Of a stretch of DNA of 33,412 bases, positions 12,041 through 21,845 are shown piece by piece; the first letter of the stretch is position 1; each line of letters opens with the position of its first letter. Under the pieces are notes generated by a model that saw only the letters and a program-made list of their open reading frames with translations, made no database searches and was not told the DNA's origin. Made by a program: the position numbers and the translations under genes. Where the stretch lies: contig LSSL01000853.1 in the NCBI GenBank assembly GCA_001953115.1, forward strand, positions 4,237 to 37,648. The letters run 5' to 3'. This DNA comes from Smittium mucronatum (taxonomy: Eukaryota > Kickxellomycota > Harpellomycetes > Harpellales > Legeriomycetaceae).

Positions 12041-13682
12041 ATTTTCCAAAAAAAAATTCTTGTTTAGAAAGTAAAATAAAAAAATAAAGGCAATAATCTA
12101 TAGGAAATTATTTTTTGTTAAATATCGTTAAAGAGGAATAGAATTTGTATAATTAGAGATAATAATATAGTCTAAACGAATAAAAATAGAATAATTAAAT
12201 ATTAGGCCGATACTAGAAATTATACATCAATTTTTTCAATATTTGTATTTAGTATGAAAAATCATTTCATTTCATTGGTAATTAAACATTAGCGTCTTAA
12301 TAAAATCTGCACCATCAAATAATAAAATAACTTTAATATCCAGATGAAAAAAACACCAAACATCCATGTAGTTTTTATTTGACATAACAAGAAATATTTT
12401 ATTGTAATATTGATTTAATTAAAATATTAATGGATAATTGAAAGTATACGCTAGATAATGATTTACTAATTTCATTCAATAATAGTACTTAAATAATTAT
12501 ATCGCAAACACATAGGGTTCAAATCTACATGATTAACATTTCATCATTCAATATTTATAAATGATGAGCCTTTATAACTGTTTTTTTTTCAATAAATATT
12601 TTTTATCTTAGATTATATTAAAAAATCATTTTCGTGATAAAGTTATATATTATTAATAATTTTTATTTTAAAAAACACTGTTTAAAAATATCTAATAAAT
12701 TCATAATATTATTTGGCGAAAAAATTTATCGAATTTAAATATAAAAATTATCATTTTTTCTAAATAAGGACAAAAAAATAAACCAAAATTAAATTGAATG
12801 TTGGAATTAAAACGAGAAATCAATCTATTTACATATTTTTATCTGAAATAAAATCTGGTGAAATTTATTTCAATAAAAAACTCTAAAAAAATTATATGAA
12901 ATAATACGTTAAATTTAGCATTTTTTAACGTTAATATTACAACATAAAAAAAAATTTATGATATTAAAGATTATATACGCTAAATTTGTTTAAATTTAAT
13001 TAATTGATTATTTTAATTATAAATATCAACACATTATATGAAGTTTTATTAGTTTTTTTAGGTTTATTGTATATTTAAAACAATAATATAAGATTTGATA
13101 TTGATTTTTTAGAAAGAAACGCCGTTAACCCCTTAAAAAATAATGCCATATTATAAATCTAAAAAAAATAGGTGTTTTTTACTAATTATTTTTGATTTAT
13201 ATTTATATTTATAATTTGAATTTAAAATTGAAAACGGTATAACTATTTTATTGAAAAATTACTCGAGATAAAAACTAAGAAGACATTTGATGGTTATTAT
13301 TTTTATTTTTATTTTTATTATTTGACACATACTTTTTATATATTTCTATTTCATTAAAATAAGTACTAAATAAGCTTAAATAAATGAAAAATTTATACAA
13401 AAAAAACTATTAACCTTAAAAAAACATTGCTCTTCTCAGAAAATTTAGCTGGGAACCTATGATAAATGGGAACAGTATACCAACTGAAATACTTCTTGTT
13501 AATATCAATAAGTTGTGTGGATAATTTATTTCACTAATTTTTATCAATTAAGAACGCATAATAATAATAAAATATCCTAATAATTTTTTGCTATTCTTTA
13601 GATACTATATCTAACAGGATCGGCAAAAAAATTATTATAATTGGTATTTGGTCTCCCATAATAATTTATCTCATAATATAAG
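12041..13682. other. AT-rich spacer with one weak coding trace
   Basis: Mostly featureless. A (TATTTT)n microsatellite lies at about 13297-13320. At about 13510-13400 on the minus strand a frame of some 40 codons, including FSWYTVPIYHRFPAKFSEKS, is richer in Trp, Pro and Ser than background. It may be a coding relic; I do not recognise it. Confidence 0.35.
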
Positions 13683-13850
13683 ATGCCAAAAATTGAAAAT
13701 GTCCATGCATTTAAATCAACATTTCTTCAAATAACATTTTTCAGACTTCACAGTTATTTTAGTTTTGCAACTTTTCAAAGACCTTAATCCTCTAAAACTT
13801 CAATTAAAAGAATGGCTCCGAGTTACATATACACCCCCCTTCCAAAATAA
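13683..13850 (+). pseudogene. Unidentified coding-like fragment beside a TIR-like end
   Basis: Two overlapping plus-strand frames are unusually open here. One reads KIENVHAFKSTFLQITFFRL onward for about 55 codons with one stop. The other reads DFTVILVLQLFKDLNPLKLQ and then EWLRVTYTPPF. The pattern suggests a frameshifted relic of one protein. The fragment ends inside a CAGGGG-type inverted-repeat-like sequence (13822-13850, minus-strand GGAAGGGGGGTGTATATGTAA less its last base), so it may be the last coding piece of a decayed DNA transposon whose other end could be at 4046. The family is not recognised. Confidence 0.3.
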
Positions 13851-16129
13851 ATAGTACAAATCTGATGAAAATATTTTATATTTAAATTATTAGAATAAAA
13901 TATTTAAATTCTAAACCACAGCAAGACATTTCATTATTAAAAGTAGGTGAAAATATTTTCAGACGTTAAAAATCCAAGATAAAAGATATACAAAAAATAA
14001 TCAAATCGTTTCAAATTATCCTTTTGATTTATATTAGGAAATGGGTTACGGAAAAGGTAGAGTAGTTACTAAATTTATAAAATAATTTTATTATTACCTA
14101 AATGTACCTTTTATAGACTCAAATATTTTTTATGGAAATATAATTTATTGTAATAATAAATTAGAATATTTCAAATTATTATAATAAAATCAAGATGGTT
14201 TCTATAATATAAATTATTACTGTAGAAATATTTTATGGGCCTTTTTGAAAAAAAAAAATAAAACTTGAAAGTTAATAACAATTTAAAATAAGTTTAACAA
14301 AAAAATTTTTTAGGGCGATTTGTTTTGATTAGCTTTATCTAAACAAGGAGATAAATTTTAATAATATATATATGTGTATATATTTGTAAAAAAAACGAAA
14401 TAAGATAAATCTTGATATATAATGTTTTTTTTTTATTAAATTAAATTAGTTCAAAAAATTATCTATGTTTTTTTGCATTTATTTTGAACGCTTTATAATC
14501 AAAATAATTCAAAAATTATGTATTATATTTAAAAAATTTAAAACAAGAACTTTAGATAAAGTATAATTCTTTTACTTTTCCGAAAATACCAAATATTGTT
14601 ATAAAAATCAAATAAAAAGTCGAAAAGTTAAATTTTTATTAATCTATATTGTTATGTTTGATATTAGCCGAAATTACTAAATTAAATTCTTCGCTTTTTT
14701 CAAATTATAAAAATATCGATATTTACGATTTTAAATTAATTTCTAGTCATTTTTCCCAGAATTTTCAGATATATCTATCTTAGTTTTAATAATAAAGAGT
14801 CAAAATATAATAATTTTTGTGTATCGTAAAATTGGACTATTTATTTAAAATAAAAGGTAACTATATGTATCTGATCTAAAATTAGAATCAAAATAAGAAT
14901 AGATGAGATAATTTTCAATGGTAATAAATATTTTCTTACTCATTGATACTCATACATCAAATAAAAATAAGTTAAATTCGAATGTTGCTATTTTTCTTTA
15001 TAAATTATCAAATAATTATTTATTTTATTTTCCAACTTACAGAATCTAAAAGATTCTGTGTATAATTGGGTTTAATTTAATTATTTTTGGATATTAGCTA
15101 ATATGGAAATAAAAGGAACATCGATACTTCTTCATTTTTTATTAATTAGTAAGCTTTTTCATAAAAGTAAAAAATATCAAAATAAAAATATATATTTATA
15201 TGCTCTCCTGGTTACTATAGCTTATATATATATTTAAAATTTAAATTATAACAATATTTTTTAATGGATAATTTTGATGCAAATTATAAAATTTTATTCT
15301 ACAAAAATTTCTTGTAGTTTAAAAATGAAATTTTAATTTTTTATTTTTAAAAACACTAGCTATAAAAAATATAAATAACATATATATTAAAAATAAAAAG
15401 CTTTAGATTAACTAAAAATTAGATTTTCTGTACGTATTTCATCGACTATTATCTTTCATGCCAATGATATTCATATTTAAAAATAAATGCTGGACTTTAT
15501 ATAATTATAATTTGATTCTTTTTTGATAAAAAAATGTATAAACTTATGTTATTAACAAACTATCCAAATAATTTCTTATTACTTTGTTCACACTATGGAA
15601 TTATATCAGTCCCAGTGTGTGGAAAAGTAATTCGGATAATTATATAACCAATTTTTAACAAAATTCTTTGAAGTCATTTATACACATAAAAAATCGATTT
15701 TACTGCATTTAAACATAACCTTTAACAAGAGCTATGAGTATTAAATAAAATAACGAGAAAATTCAGGAATTTTCTATCCAAAAAGGTGAAATAAAATTTC
15801 TAATAGATATCCACTTTTTTCTGGTGCATAATTTCTTGGGGGGATGGTGGGATTACTTAAAAATTTTAAAAAAATCGATATAATAGGTTTTTGGTCGTAT
15901 TATTATTTCATAATTTCAAAATTTTTAAAAAAAATAGAGAGGTTTATAGTTTTTTCAGTTTCTTTTCTAGTTTAGCTATTATCTATCAAATAATAACTAC
16001 ATAATTCAAACATAATTTATCGAATTGAAAATTTAACCAAAACCTTGTTCTTTTTTGGGAAATTAATTAAAAATCACTAAAAGGATATCAGGGTCTATTT
16101 ATAAAAATAAAGAAATTTTTATAAAATAA
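13851..16129. other. AT-rich spacer, no gene seen
   Basis: About 2.3 kb of AT-rich DNA with dense stops. A TA/TG-rich microsatellite-like patch lies at about 14363-14385. A GGGGGG run in TTCTTGGGGGG at about 15834-15844 has an inverted partner (TTCTTGGGGGGG on the minus strand) at about 16306-16317. I found no coding or RNA signature. Confidence 0.45.
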
Positions 16130-17290
16130 TCACCTCTGCAGTTATAGCTGCTCCATATTCTGGGTATTTGAGTTAATGTGTGAAAAATCAACTATTTTTT
16201 TATATCAGTTCTCTGAGCATGGGAGTTTGATAATTTTTTTTACTTTTTCTTGCAAAAATTTAAGATGAACGGTTTAGATTTTATCTGGCTTGAAGTATGC
16301 TTATACCGCCCCCCCAAGAAGTTTTACAGCCATATCCAATGGTGATTCTTTAAAATCATAAAGTTTATATTTATAGCCAGACCATATCGGAGCAATCATT
16401 AATCATAATTTGTATCTTTTGGCAGATTATTTCATCATATACAGCTCAAAAGAATGTTATAGTCGGTTTCAGCCACTTCAGATTTGAAAAATAGATATTT
16501 TTTTAAAAAAAGGTTTGTTAGATGGTCACTTGACGGTTCAGAAAGTCATCATTCACATTCTATCGATGTACTGGGCGCTAAGACTAAGTTAGGGAAACAG
16601 AAGTTTAAGGTTTATTCGGTCACCTTTTCTACGGGCTTTTCTATCTACATTCCAATTATGGGTTTTATGTTTTATATTTTTATATTTAAATTTTTGATGA
16701 GACTATGGTAAATATGGTTACATCTTTTAAAATTTAAACAAAATTTTCTATAAATCTTTATTTTTGGTTACCCAGATGACTCCTCTTGCCTTGACAGACG
16801 ACTTGATGAGTTTTGCTATTTATTTTGTTGAATTTGGTCACTTTTGACGGAAATTTTCTAGAGCGTTAAATTTTTTAACAAGAATTTTCTAAAAATTATA
16901 ACTAGTTTTTACATCAGTGACTCCAAGAATTAAGTTTGGGTCCGTAATATCTTCAGTCACACGTTCTATTGGCTGATCTAAGCCAAATTCCAATATTACT
17001 TCCAAAAGCTTTGAATAACCTATAAACGCTAAGCTTAGATATTATTTACACAATATACAGCTTTCTAGCGCTAATTGGGAAGCTTTTAACAGCTGGATTA
17101 ATGAGTTAACAGGAGAAACAATAGTAAAAATAAATTATTTCGATAGTGAAATCCTGTTATTTTATTTGCACATTCAACTAACAGAATTCTAAAGCTGTGA
17201 GTTCTACAAAACGCAATTTTTTTAGATATTTATTCGCAATGCCAAAATTGTGAAATTAATTTCGAAGAATGTTATTTTAAGTATATAATT
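16130..17290 (+). pseudogene. Unidentified decayed coding region next to the DIRS element
   Basis: A series of plus-strand frames is much more open than background. Examples are KMNGLDFIWLEVCLYRPPKK at about 16260, a 75-codon frame at 16484-16711 containing RWSLDGSESHHSHSIDVLG and ending in a hydrophobic run (possible membrane segment), and a continuation with few stops to about 16975. After a frameshift comes NIQLSSANWEAFNSWINELT within a 60-codon frame ending at about 17193. I do not recognise the protein. Parts are open on the minus strand too (about 16470-16650), so the strand is not certain, though the plus strand gives the longer total. It may be a host gene broken by the DIRS insertion or an older transposon. 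Confidence 0.35.
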
Positions 17291-17319
17291 AATAGAGCCT
17301 ATTAAGGAGAAGTTTAATT

Positions 17320-17463
17320 CATATTATACGAAAAATGGAGACAAATTAACTGGTAAAATCTTATTGGGTAAAACTAAACCAGAATATAATCCTATAAAAT
17401 AAAGTAAACTAAAAAAATTTATGATATGGGCTGTGAATTACGGCTTAAAGATATCCTTATCAT
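17320..17463 (-). repeat. DIRS 3' inverted terminal repeat
   Basis: This arm matches the reverse complement of 21699-21845. Shared cores include AAAATCTTATTGGGTAAA, ATGATATGGGCTGTGAA, TACGGCTTA and GATATCCTTATCA, with small gaps and substitutions between. Divergence between the arms is modest, so the copy is not very old. An outer extension to about 17275 is suggested by its match to the internal complementary region. A plus-strand frame also runs through this arm with only one stop. Confidence 0.9.
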
Positions 17464-17502
17464 CTTTCAGCAAATGTTAATGGTAAAAATTCTCAGGACT
17501 TA

Positions 17503-17605
17503 TTATGTCTCCTATTTTCGAATAATATGAGTTAATCTTTTCCCTAAAGGGATCGATTAATTTTAGCATTAGAAATAGCATAGGAGACATATTGAATTAC
17601 TTCAA
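17503..17605. repeat. DIRS internal complementary region
   Basis: Bases 17508-17580 are an inverted copy of the element's outer 3' end (about 17275-17343). Both read, in opposite orientation, GTCTCC, a T-rich block, CGNATAATATGA and TTAA. The next part, TAGGAGACATATTGAATTAC (17581-17600), resembles the outer 5' end (minus-strand GAGACATATTAAG at about 21813-21825). In DIRS elements such a region, complementary to both outer ends, is thought to align the ends for closing the replication circle. The region also folds on itself: TATGTCTCCTAT (17504-17515) pairs with ATAGGAGACATA (17580-17591), and TTAATC...TCCCTAAAGGGA...GATTAA forms a smaller hairpin inside. Confidence 0.75.
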
Positions 17606-17606
17606 A

Positions 17607-18805
17607 TTATAAAATCGACTCAGTCAAGCTATTCGAAGAATTTCTTGTGACTCGATAATATGTATCGAATATGGAATATTTTGAACAAAAGACATGGAGA
17701 ACTAATTCTTCTGTATATACACCCGAGTTTGCAGCCAGTGTGGCCCGGATCGCTCTACCCTTTGGTATAGGTACATCAAAATAATTGCTAATGAGAGCGG
17801 AAATGATATGGATTTATCTATTAATAATGTCCAAAGATAATGGCTTTTCACTGTAGCTAATAAATCTAACAATTCTGCTTACTTTTAATGTCCTATTTTT
17901 CGCGTGTGTAGTAGAGAATAGGTTGCGAGCAACATTTTCTTTATAAATAATATAATTATATATTTGGCGGATTATGGGGTCAGAATGTGCACGTATTTGG
18001 CACGGTTTTTCTATCGGACAGACTCCTCTTTTTCCTTTGGTTTCTATTATCATCAAGTGAAGTACTCTGTTTTCGACTCGACTTCTGGATTCATCGATAT
18101 GGATAATGTCACTGGATCTTAGAAATAATGTCATCCTCCAAAAGCCAGCATAGCTTAGATGTGATTTGTTTTTCCGAAAGATTGTTTTTTGGAACTTATT
18201 CCCTAAATTGTCTCAGAATCTGCGATATGTCGATTTTTTTCTTACGAATTATCTTGTTCTAGCTTCATCCAAAGTGTTAAGGAACTCTGAAAACATAATA
18301 ATCTGTAAGGACTCGGAAAAAGATGGGCTTTAGAATAAGTATATTTCAAGGAATTAAAAAGATTAAACTAGTTGAAAAGCTTTCATTTCCAAAAGTGGGA
18401 ATGCGAGCTGCTTATAAAGATATTAGAAAATTATTAAAATAGTAAATTAAATTTAAACGTGAAATCGGGGTTAATGTGAGCTATCAATAATGATTGGGTC
18501 ATTACAGATTCTTGGCTATCTCCTATGCATTTTAGGAAAGAATAAGCATAGCCAACTTATAGGAGCTAATCTTACCGACCTTTGATTTTTTTTTCAAAAA
18601 TAATTCGGTTAGGTAATTAGTTATTTGAGGTGAGGAAATTGGAGAAATAATTTCTTGAGAAATTCTTCAGTCTAAAAAGCGTTGTTTGGTAGCACTGTAT
18701 CCGGATTGACGTTTAATATTTGTTTTTTTTGAAAGAATACAGTCAATTGCATAATTTCCGAGACCTTGAGTTTTGAGGAAACTCCGCTGAATCTCCAAAC
18801 CATCA
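17607..18805 (-). pseudogene. DIRS tyrosine recombinase, broken
   Basis: This enzyme would integrate the circular DIRS intermediate by Arg/His/Tyr-type site-specific recombination. The N-terminal DNA-binding domain is readable at about 18805-18503: GNYAIDCILSKKTNIKRQSG, SATKQRFLD, then a TGA, then SSPQITNYLTELF and SSYKLAMLILS, with further stops. After a poorly readable stretch (about 18500-18290), a frame ending at KLCWLLEDD leads by frameshift into an open frame at 17814-18134 with FLRSSDIIHIDESRSR, whose Arg is the likely first catalytic Arg. One stop later the frame continues with PIPKGRAIRATLAANSG (second Arg region, His of the usual HxxR not seen) and SIFDTYYRVTRNSS (nucleophilic Tyr). 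It stops at 17607-17609, just outside the internal complementary region. At least six stops and one frameshift make it inactive. Confidence 0.88.
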
Positions 18806-18925
18806 ATTTTCGGTGCTTGTTGCTCGAAAGCGGGAACTTTCCGTTTCCTAAGTTTGAAATTACCGTCTTTTCCTATAGTATAATTGGCTGTGATATTGGC
18901 TGTTATTAGTTCGGGTAACCATATC

Positions 18926-20811
18926 GTCTACTTCCACATTGGAATTACTAAAGTCATTGTTATCCGCAACCTGGGCAGTTTTCGAACTACCTGTGAGATA
19001 AAGTTCCAGGGTGGGCAGCAGTATGAGCTGCTCCATTCTGACCAATTGTAGGATAGTGCGTTTTGACCTACTCTTTGTCGTCCTGAAACTAACTGAACAA
19101 GTTCTTCAATTTTTTTTGTTTAGTTGGATGCAAAAAGGACCACTTCACGGGGCCCGATAGTGGTTTCAGCTTCTAGAAAGTCTGCATTGACAGTGAACAT
19201 TCTGTCTGAGCAGTCAGCCTGCTTGGGGCATCCCCTAGATTCAATAATTATGGGACATACGTCACTTGCGGTCCTGTATTAATTTCTAGACAGTGCTTCC
19301 AAATTCATTCCGGAATTTCCAGTAGTTTGGGTGATTTTGTCCACCCAAACTTATTCACGTAAGATAGAATTGTCGTGTTGGCCGAGTATACCTGTACTGC
19401 CCCTTCCTTGACTTCTTTGAGTTTTAAGGCGTATAATAATGTCTTGTGTTCCTTGGAATTGATAAGAATTAATGCCTCCGATGAAGTCCTTATCCTCAAG
19501 TAACTTCGAGGCCCGACTACTATCTCCCAGTCCAAGTCTCTGGATTCTGTGAATATTTTCAGCTTCTGATTCTCTGTTAGGAATGAGAGCTCATTCCATT
19601 CTTTTACGAGACTCTTCAAGAACAATATATTCTGGATAATTGGCTCCGTTAGAACAACGGAAGACTTCCAAGAGTTATTAATCTTGATCGAAAGATTCTT
19701 CAGTTCTAACGAAAATTTTAGCATCATTTTCCCTTGGAGAAGGGCAGTCTACATCGCTTGAACTTTGCCAATAAAGCTTTCTAAGCATCTCAGCGGCGTC
19801 TTTCCGGCATTAATTAGTTTTCTGGCTTCCCTGCGTAAATCCCCAATCTAGTTTAGGGGAATTTTCAACGCAATTTCCTTGGCGTTGATCTTCATTCATA
19901 TATTTTTTATAAATTGTGATGATATTAATGATGACTTGGTTTTGTTGACTAGGAATCCAAGCTCCGAGAACATAGAGTACAAATAGTCTGTATTTTCTGT
20001 GCATAACTCCTTGGTCTCCTTAAGGATCGGCAAATCTTCTGGGTAAGCTGAAACCCGCATCCCTTTAGACCTGCCCCATTCTAAAACTGGCAGCAGTATC
20101 TTGTTAAAGGTTAGATGGCTGAGTGACAGCCCAAAAAGAAGGATCCTTAATTGGAATGAACGACCGTTACATTGGAATCGGGGCAATTTCCTGAGCAATT
20201 TGTAAACCAGAATGTGCATAAGTGCATATTTTAGGTCTAAAGGAGTGAGATAACCCTTTCTGCGTATCATGCTGCATATCGATTTCAGAGTTTTCATTTC
20301 GAAATTCTGCTCTTATACGTGTGAATTTAATTTCCTCAAGTCCATCACGGGGTGTAGGCTTCCATTATTCTTCGATCGTGAACATTTGACCTTAGAAGCC
20401 GGGATTTCGTGGCATTACTTCCTCTATGGTGCACTTTGCCAGCAGCTACGATTATGTTTTCGTTATTATGGCGCTCGTTTTTGTGTTTAACTTCCTCTTG
20501 CTTAGTTGCGGGTGTGATATCAGCGGAGGGTCATCCCGAAATTTTTGGGCCGTACGGCCCAAAATCTTAGGTGATCTCGACATTTGAAAAATAAATTTGA
20601 ATAATGTTCTCGGAAGTTTCACCTCAGAAAGAAGTGAAACACCCACACCATTTATTCAAATTTTCTTTTTCAACTCATTCCAGATCATGAGTTTCTGGCT
20701 CACCGATGTCGGTTTCATGAAGAATGGGATCCTGAATTGGATCTTGAATCTCTCTCTCACCATTCCCTGAACCTATTGGTTGTCTTTGAGCTTAGCCCAT
20801 GCGTAATTAAC
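18926..20811 (-). pseudogene. DIRS reverse transcriptase-RNase H polyprotein, broken
   Basis: The polyprotein would copy the element RNA into DNA. The 5' part reads NYAWAKLKDN, FKIQFRIPFFMKP and LLAKCTIEEVMPRNPGF. After a frameshift comes PVMDLRKLNSHV and then the RT core open at 19896-20297: LTPLDLKYALMHIL (motif A, Asp kept), FQLRILLFGLSLSHLTFNKI (motif B) and VSAYPEDLPIL (motif C, usual Y-x-D-D now Y-P-E-D). Another frameshift leads to the connection (LRREARKLINAGK, FIGKVQAM) and RNase H at 19305-19727. There TESRDLDWEIVVG has lost the first Asp, SKEHKTLLYALK keeps the Glu, and SANTTILSYVNKFG has Ala for the Asp of SDNTT. The frame continues past one stop (IWKHCLEINTG, DAPSRL) and ends with YNWSEWSSSYCCPPWNFI. 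It cannot be active. Confidence 0.92.
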
Positions 20812-20903
20812 AGTATTTAGTCGCCCCTCGACTGGGGGATCTGAGATGTGTCCTAATGGGATCCTCTTCCGCGGTCTCTTCCACGAAAGTTTTGTCAGAT
20901 TTT

Positions 20904-21617
20904 TTAAGGAAGGTTATTTGGGGCTGGGGTGCTATCAGCTGAGGTATTTTTCGCCATTGCAACTTTACTTCTGGTGCTCTCATACGAGACTGACACTTGC
21001 TGGCGCTTACGAAAGGGCTGGGTTCGTCTCTTACGGGTATCAATTTTATTTTTTGCGAGCAATACATCGAAGACATTCTGGTCCATCAGAAGCTTTTTGT
21101 CTGTTTCTAATATCTGTTTTACTCTTCCTGGGAGTTCCATTGCCTTGGGGAGGTTGCTCAGTCTATTCTGATTTGCTGAGGTTGCTATATCCGATAGCAA
21201 GACGCGCTTAGTGTTTGCGAAAGTAATGTCGGGATCCTCAGTTACTATTATTACAAGATTATTCTGAATCTTCTTATGTACATAATATTCGATTGGACTA
21301 GTTGCCTGATCTATTGCGGTCTGAATTTCTTATAACTTCAATTCCAATTTCTTCACCGCAGTCAAAGACAAATCTTTCGATGATTGTGGGAAAAATTTAA
21401 TAGAACCGGTCTTGAAGTATGTATAAACAGCGGTCTTGCGGTCCTCGTTGATAGAAGACAAAGCTTTAGCGAGTTTTGCGTAGATGGAAAGTTCAGTGGC
21501 GGGAATTATAGATGTGACAAACAGGTACTCCTCCTCGATCTGGGGCTTTCTTTTGCCCATTAAATGACGGAAAAACGCTGTAAGTTCATTTAACTTGGCG
21601 TTTGTATCTTCAGACAT
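20904..21617 (-). pseudogene. DIRS gag-like protein with one in-frame stop
   Basis: This is the first gene of the DIRS element and would encode its RNA-binding particle protein. An ATG at 21615-21617, about 80 bp inside the 5' inverted repeat, opens a 238-codon frame interrupted only by one TAA at about 21330-21332; the same frame then runs to a stop at 20904. The N-terminal part is an acidic/helical domain (about residues 1-95). The C-terminal part becomes Lys/Arg-rich (RKRRTQPFRKRQQ at about 20990). Beyond the stop the same frame shows NFRGRDRGRGSH at about 20880, an RG-rich RNA-binding tail typical of such proteins. The usual gag therefore probably extended further, and a second stop ends it early. 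A TAA arising from CAA by one transition is the simplest cause of the first break. Confidence 0.8.
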
Positions 21618-21698
21618 TGTAAATTTTTTTATACACTTAGATAAAATATTTAAAAAAGAAAATCTTTTATGCTGTTAGAGTACCTTTGCGAAAAAAAA

Positions 21699-21845
21699 TA
21701 TGATAAGGATATCTCTAAGCCGTACTTCACAGCCCATATCATAAAAAAAATTTAGTTCACTTTATTTTATTATATTATATTTCGGTTTTTTTTACCCAAT
21801 AAGATTTTAAAACTTAATATGTCTCTTATTTGATGTATAATAATA
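21699..21845 (-). repeat. DIRS 5' inverted terminal repeat
   Basis: This is the inverse partner of 17320-17463; see the shared cores listed there. It lies upstream of gag and in this class carries the element's promoter, although I see no specific promoter motif. The outermost part, GTCTCTTATTTGATGTATAA at 21821-21840, resembles the internal complementary region and the far 3' end. The match fades by about 21845. Confidence 0.88.

Larger units (their letters stand above)
17275..21845 (-). mobile_element. DIRS-like tyrosine-recombinase retrotransposon, nearly full length, inactive
   Basis: A complete DIRS architecture reads on the minus strand: 5' inverted repeat (21699-21845), gag (20904-21617), reverse transcriptase plus RNase H (about 18930-20811), tyrosine recombinase (17607-18805), internal complementary region (17503-17605) and 3' inverted repeat (about 17275/17320-17463). 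DIRS elements replicate through an RNA that is reverse transcribed into a circle and integrated by the recombinase. They lack an integrase and make no target duplication, which agrees with my finding none. Every coding part is broken by stops or frameshifts. The element is visibly richer in G and C than its flanks, which suggests a later arrival. The outermost 50 bp on each side are uncertain. Confidence 0.93.

Noticed and set aside
12500..12540. tRNA-like T-arm (GGGTTCAAATCTA)
   Set aside because: No matching A-box, D-arm, anticodon stem or acceptor stem can be built upstream, and the 5-bp T stem is imperfect.
18860..19045. 61-codon minus-strand open frame
   Set aside because: It is a shifted frame over the end of the DIRS polymerase; the neighbouring frame (YNWSEWSSSYCCPPWNFI) matches the family.
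20807..21076. 89-codon minus-strand open frame overlapping gag
   Set aside because: It is an alternative frame of the gag 3' end. The gag frame itself carries the basic and RG-rich signals, so this overlap is probably fortuitous.
20846..21211. 121-codon plus-strand open frame (and 20929-21171, 20269-20490)
   Set aside because: These are antisense to the DIRS gag and polymerase coding strand and have no independent motif. They are shadows of the real frames.
17355..21808. LTR retrotransposon (Ty3/Gypsy) interpretation of the RT region
   Set aside because: The terminal repeats are inverted, not direct. No integrase or protease was seen, and a tyrosine recombinase follows RNase H, which fits DIRS.
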